64,000 nt of DNA. It comes from Chaunax sp. Z400 (lineage: Eukaryota > Chordata > Actinopteri > Lophiiformes > Chaunacidae). Positions 51,749-64,000 of this stretch are shown here, in pieces. The stretch is from positions 18,825,839 through 18,889,838 of the forward strand of contig CM075189.1 in the NCBI GenBank assembly GCA_037577475.1. The letters are read 5' to 3'. Under the pieces are notes generated by a model. The model ran no database searches and was not told the DNA's origin. It saw nothing but the letters and a program-made list of their open reading frames with translations. A program made the translations under genes and the position numbers. Within the stretch, counting starts at the first letter, position 1. Each line of letters begins with the position of its first letter.

Positions 51749-53181
51749 GATGACTGTGTGGATCGTGTGTCAGCCACCGGAGAAAAGACGAAGAGCCGGA
51801 CGGTGACGCTTAGTCAGCAGTGTATAGCATGTGACGCTTACTGTACCGCTGCCGTCTATACCAGGAAATGGAAGTCATATGACAGAGACCAAAGTGTCAA
51901 ACTACAAGTAGGGTGGACTACTTTCTAGCTTTCAATCTCTATCCCCTTTTACCGAATTGATTATTGTACTGTATGCATTTTCAAGACCATTAAAATGTGA
52001 AACTTCATTGGCATCAAAAATATTCAATACAAGGACTGCTTTATACAAGACAATAAATGTTTGGGAATCAATGATAAAAAAAAGAAACCTTGATGGAAAC
52101 AGCTATTTTAATCTATAGCAATAAATCTAACAGAACCATACAAACAAGGGCATGACTAATCAATCATTTTTCCTTGTGTTGAGGCAATCCACTCCCATTA
52201 CCCCACTTATCAGCAAGGCCTGCAAGCCCCAGAGGAAGACATACAAAAAATATAGCATGTATGAGTATGACACCGGAAGATGGCAAAATGAACACTGATG
52301 TCATTGTGCTTATAGGCTTATAATATACATTTTTACGGGTTAACGAAAAACTATAAAGCAGTTGAATGTCAGATGAGATCATTTGAAATGTCACGTTTGT
52401 GAAGTATGTACAAAAACATACAAAAAAACAGAACAAATGAGAAACTTAACTGAACGGTTTTAGCAGCTTGAATTGACCCTATCAGAAGAAGTGCTCCTTT
52501 TATTTTATTTTTTTGCAGACTACTTTGAATGTGTGTTCATGATCACAGCTTTGTCAAATGGCTGCATGTCCGAAATTGTAAAACTTAGTTGCAAGATCAC
52601 TCATTTTATTCAGATATTTCCAAATTAACAAGTCCCTACTATGAATGTTAGTCCAGTAGTCCCATATTTGACACTGAAGAAACAATCAGTTTAATTTTTT
52701 TTCAATCTTCTTTTCTCTACAATGTCTGGTACATTTAGAGAATGGTTAAGTGTCAACATCAACATTTGGTTGGGATACTGAGTGAACAAATAGAAAAAAA
52801 AAGTGACTTAATAACAAAGAGCATATTGATTCGAACTGGACAAAAAAGAATCCAAGTTCGTAAATAAATATTTTTCCTCTCCATTAAAAAAAAAAATTAA
52901 AAAAAAGAGTAAACGGAAATACACCTGTCTTCCTTCTCTGTCTGCGGTAGCCCAACTCTCTCAGAGGCACTGAGAAATATGGACAATATTCTCTTTTAAA
53001 TGGGCATGCAGTCCACAGGATCACAAGACCCCTGACAAAATTCCTGTGGAGCAGTATCCATTCATTTGTCGGTCGCTGGGTTAAAGATGATAATGGTTAA
53101 CGTCCACTGGAGCCAAAGATAGTGAGACCGATCTCCTCAGCCTGACTGGACCACCTGTATGTCTTTTTGTCACTTTTTTTT
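51749..53181. other. lamp2 promoter and cul4b 3'UTR
   Basis: The left part (51749-51890) should be the lamp2 5'UTR and promoter. It holds CATGTGAC at 51828-51835 and the palindrome GTCATATGAC at 51874-51883, both close to the E-box/CLEAR motif bound by TFEB/MITF. The right part should be the cul4b 3'UTR, with TTTATT (AATAAA on minus) near 52498-52504 as a candidate poly(A) signal. Confidence 0.45.
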
Positions 53182-61264
<8,083 letters not shown>

Positions 61265-62823
61265 GAAAAAACTGGAATTCTAATTCTTAACAGCCAGTCT
61301 TCTAATCCGAAACTTTCAGGTTTGCCGGGGGACGAGCTCAGTTTCCGAGAGCCTTTATCTATCTCAACACTCAGGGGTTTTACTCAAGTCCTCTATCAAG
61401 TATGAAACACACAATAAATTGAAAATTACACAGCTCCACTTGTATCTAGCCTTGTCTCTTTCTTGTTATTGCTGGCAGAAGAAGAAAGATGGTTGGCTAT
61501 TGCTTCCTCTTTTTGCCTCGCTTGTCTAACCGCGTTGTACGGTTGTTCAGTGAGAGCCGTGAAGTAAAGCGATGGTTAAATTAAAATATTCACAGACAAA
61601 ATGTAGCCACGGCTAAAATAGTCTCTTGCGATAGCAAAACAGACGTTGGTAAACACGGGAAAAATCTCTCTCGTAAAAGCTAGTCGGTGACCCCACCGGA
61701 AGTACTTTGTACAAAAGTACTTTTTGCTCCAGCGTGTTTTTTTTTATGGACCGACCACACTGTTGTAACCATTATGGACACAAGATGGCGACATGTGAGA
61801 GCTCGTGTCATTTGACCTGTCATGAACAGGTTCCAAGTTTAGTCATTGATATCTTTTAAATATTTTCGCGTTAATACTGTGAAACGTCCATACTAATACT
61901 GCTACTACTACTACTACTAATAATAATAATTTATTATTCTTTTTAAATAGCGCTTTTGAAGCTTAAGCACATTAAAATCAGGAAGCCATGTACATCTGTA
62001 ACCGTGTGATCCTGCTGACAAACCAACTAACAAATGGTCACAGGTGAAAACACAACCTCCTTGGCAGAGATAGTAAGTATTTAGTAAAAAGTGGATACCA
62101 GAAATAGCACATATAAAACAGTAGACAAACTAACCACATATATAAACAGATGAGATCATATACAGGAGACAAGTTTGTTGAAGTCAGATAAAGATCCGAC
62201 ATAAAGCAGATTGATCACCAGTAAAAGAGCAAAGTTAAAAATTTCAAACAATTAAACGTACAAAGGGTAGGTTTATATAAAGCACTAACATAATACTAAA
62301 AGAAGGACAATATAAATCATTAAAACACCATACAATAGTAAAGTGAATATATGTATGTGCATCTAAAATACTAAAGTGCTAATGATAACACACATTTAAA
62401 TGTAACGACAATAAAATGAAACAACATAAAATTGTATTATAAAAGGAAATTACAGATGTATTAAATACTAATTCCAAAACATCGAGATATTTTGGTCCAC
62501 TTCTTCAATGAAATAGATTGTTTGATTTACATTTCTTACAACACTTACATTGTTCTGGTTTTATATCATTATGTTCCATGAAAGGACAGGATGGAACTTA
62601 TCAAAATCGAATGCGACCTCACCTACCGTGTAACGTAAACAAACGTCGTAAAATGACGTAACGATTATACGTCTGGCCCCTCCACTGCGAGACAAGCGTG
62701 AAATTGCCCTAGCGCTACTTCATACATGAATTGTATTTTCTTATTTGCTTGTGTTTACCACACACAGTCTTGCGGAGAAAGCTCTATCACAACAGAAGAA
62801 CGCGGCAACAGCGACCAACGAGG
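61265..62823. promoter_or_regulatory. Divergent cul4b / mcts1 promoter interval
   Basis: Near cul4b, CCGGAAGT at 61696-61703 matches an ETS site and CAAGATGGCG at 61781-61790 matches YY1; both are typical of housekeeping promoters. An inverted AGTACTTTGTACAAAAGTACT lies at 61701-61722. The centre (61980-62560) is AT-rich and repeat-like, including a LINE-tail fragment at 62006-62072. CG-containing sequence at 62610-62820 should be the mcts1 start region. Confidence 0.5.
62006..62072 (+). repeat. LINE-tail-like fragment, second copy
   Basis: GATCCTGCTGACAAACCAAC, CAGGTGAAAACACAACCTCC and TTGGCAGAG follow the order of 10310-10392. It is a truncated copy, same orientation. Confidence 0.5.
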
Positions 62824-63931
62824 ATGTTTAAAAAGTATGTTGCTAATTATTTTCATGTTGTAACGTACGATAACGCTAACCATAGCTCGGAGGCTAACCA
62901 TAGCGCGGAGGCGCTAAATGATTAGCTATCTCGCCTCCTGAGTTGGTTGTAGGCTCATGAGACAAGCAGAAATAAGTTCTGATATATAATAAGATCATCT
63001 GTCATTATATAAGATCATGTCTGCGTCCGACCAGGAAAAAGTGATTTAAATAAAAATTAAACTCGTCAGTGCTGTGCGATTTTGAGGATGATTTGAAAAA
63101 AAATAAATAAAATAAAGTCTTGTCATCTTGAGACAATGGTAGATCTCACTCTTGTTGAGCATATTCACGCTTTGAAATTTGTAATCATTTGAAAAAAATA
63201 GAAACTTCTTGTTTCTGCAACTAGTTCCCTAAACACTCCAGGGGGAATGGAGATGAAGTTGAAAAATTATATTTATGCTAAAATACATTTGATAGTCTGG
63301 ATGCATATCTTAGATGTTAAATTATGAATGTATCTCATTAAAACTAAAATTGTATTCTCTTTCCAATCTATCTATATTCTATGGGTATTAGTTGATAATG
63401 GCTTTAAAAAGCCACATAGGAAGTAAAAAATATATATAGTTTACACAGGCCTGTAGTTTATTAACTCTTGGCAAATGAAAATTACAAAAATTATATTCAA
63501 CTTTGAGATAGATTCTTACTGCATGTTGACACAGCTTGTTCTGTTGTCTAACAGAGAAAAGACATTTTCTGTTTCCTGTTTCAGATTTGATGAGAAGGAG
63601 AATGTGTCCAACTGTATCCAGCTGAAAACATCAGTGATCAAAGGTATCAAAAATCAGCTGGTGGAGCAGTTTCCTGACATTGAGACATGGCTAAATCACA
63701 TAATGCCAAAAAAGGACCCTGTCAAAATAGTGAGATGGTATGGTTTACACTTGTTTCATCAAGGTTTTCACATCTAATGTTTCCAGTGTTGTGGATTTTC
63801 TCATTAATTTTTTTAACCTAATTTTTCCCTCAGCCATGAACACATTGAAATCCTGACAGTAAATGGAGAACTGCTCTTCTTCAGACAAAGAGAAGGACCA
63901 TTCTACCCAACCCTTAGACTGCTGCATAAAT
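62824..63931 (+). CDS. mcts1: MCTS1 re-initiation and release factor, partial (exons 1-3)
   Basis: MCTS1 pairs with DENR to recycle 40S subunits and support re-initiation after short upstream reading frames. Exon 1 (62824-62834) gives MFK plus two bases of a Lys codon, then GTATGT. Exon 2 (63585-63737) and exon 3 (63834-63931) continue in phase to 87 residues plus one base: [43 protein letters not shown] and [15 protein letters not shown]. This is the N-terminal domain. The human protein has 181 residues, so the PUA domain lies beyond position 64000. Identity to the human protein is very high. A GTGAGA donor closes exon 3. Confidence 0.95.
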
Positions 63932-64000
63932 GTGAGATCTTCTAATGCCAGCTGGTTTATTGTTATGTTTTAATGTTCTCATACTAATGAGAAATTTGTT

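Overview
The window is teleost fish genomic DNA. Its genes are split by introns with GT-AG borders. The intergenic DNA is AT-rich and carries fish-type interspersed repeats. Every confident gene is a vertebrate ortholog, and the gene order matches human Xq24: RPL39 - UPF3B - NDUFA1 - NKAP - ZBTB33 (Kaiso) - TMEM255A - ATP1B4 - LAMP2 - CUL4B - MCTS1. I joined exons by hand from splice sites, reading phase and similarity to remembered vertebrate proteins; no alignment or database search was run. The species was not determined.

Layout. 1-2504: no gene recognised. 2505-2925 (-): rpl39, exons 1-2 only. 5003-7640 (-): complete upf3b, 10 exons, 484 aa, with an 18-glycine tract. 8429-10448 (+): ndufa1, 70 aa, divergent from upf3b. 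11550-14555 (-): nkap, 8 exons, 397 aa. 16189-19710 (+): zbtb33, with a large coding exon at 17830-19710. An upstream exon (16189-16492) encodes a SPINDOC/hAT-type C2H2 finger and would splice in frame onto Kaiso. 23563-31267 (-): tmem255a, 9 exons, 320 aa. 34571-38718 (+): atp1b4, 8 exons, 342 aa. 41222-51748 (-): lamp2, with three alternative last exons matching mammalian LAMP2B, A and C. 53182-61264 (-): cul4b, 20 exons, 862 aa, including a U12-type AT-AC intron. 62824-63931 (+): mcts1, first three coding exons, running off the right edge.

Gene arrangement. Divergent pairs are upf3b/ndufa1, nkap/zbtb33, tmem255a/atp1b4 and cul4b/mcts1. Convergent pairs are ndufa1/nkap, zbtb33/tmem255a and atp1b4/lamp2. 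The genes form a conserved housekeeping neighbourhood, not an operon. Their roles span ribosome and translation (rpl39, mcts1), mRNA surveillance (upf3b), splicing and transcription (nkap, zbtb33), complex I (ndufa1), lysosome (lamp2), membrane proteins (tmem255a, atp1b4) and ubiquitin ligation (cul4b).

Repeats. Two hAT-like elements have TAGGGTTGGG ends (19756-20547, 46501-47059). Two foldback elements lie in the lamp2 gene. A dispersed family occurs in ndufa1 and tmem255a introns. There are two classes of LINE-tail-like fragments, several microsatellites, and a perfect 36-bp minisatellite coding the lamp2 hinge.

Most unusual observations: the in-frame zinc-finger exon upstream of Kaiso, the AT-AC intron in cul4b, the polyglycine tract next to the UPF3B exon-junction-complex motif, and a perfect 19-bp hairpin downstream of zbtb33.
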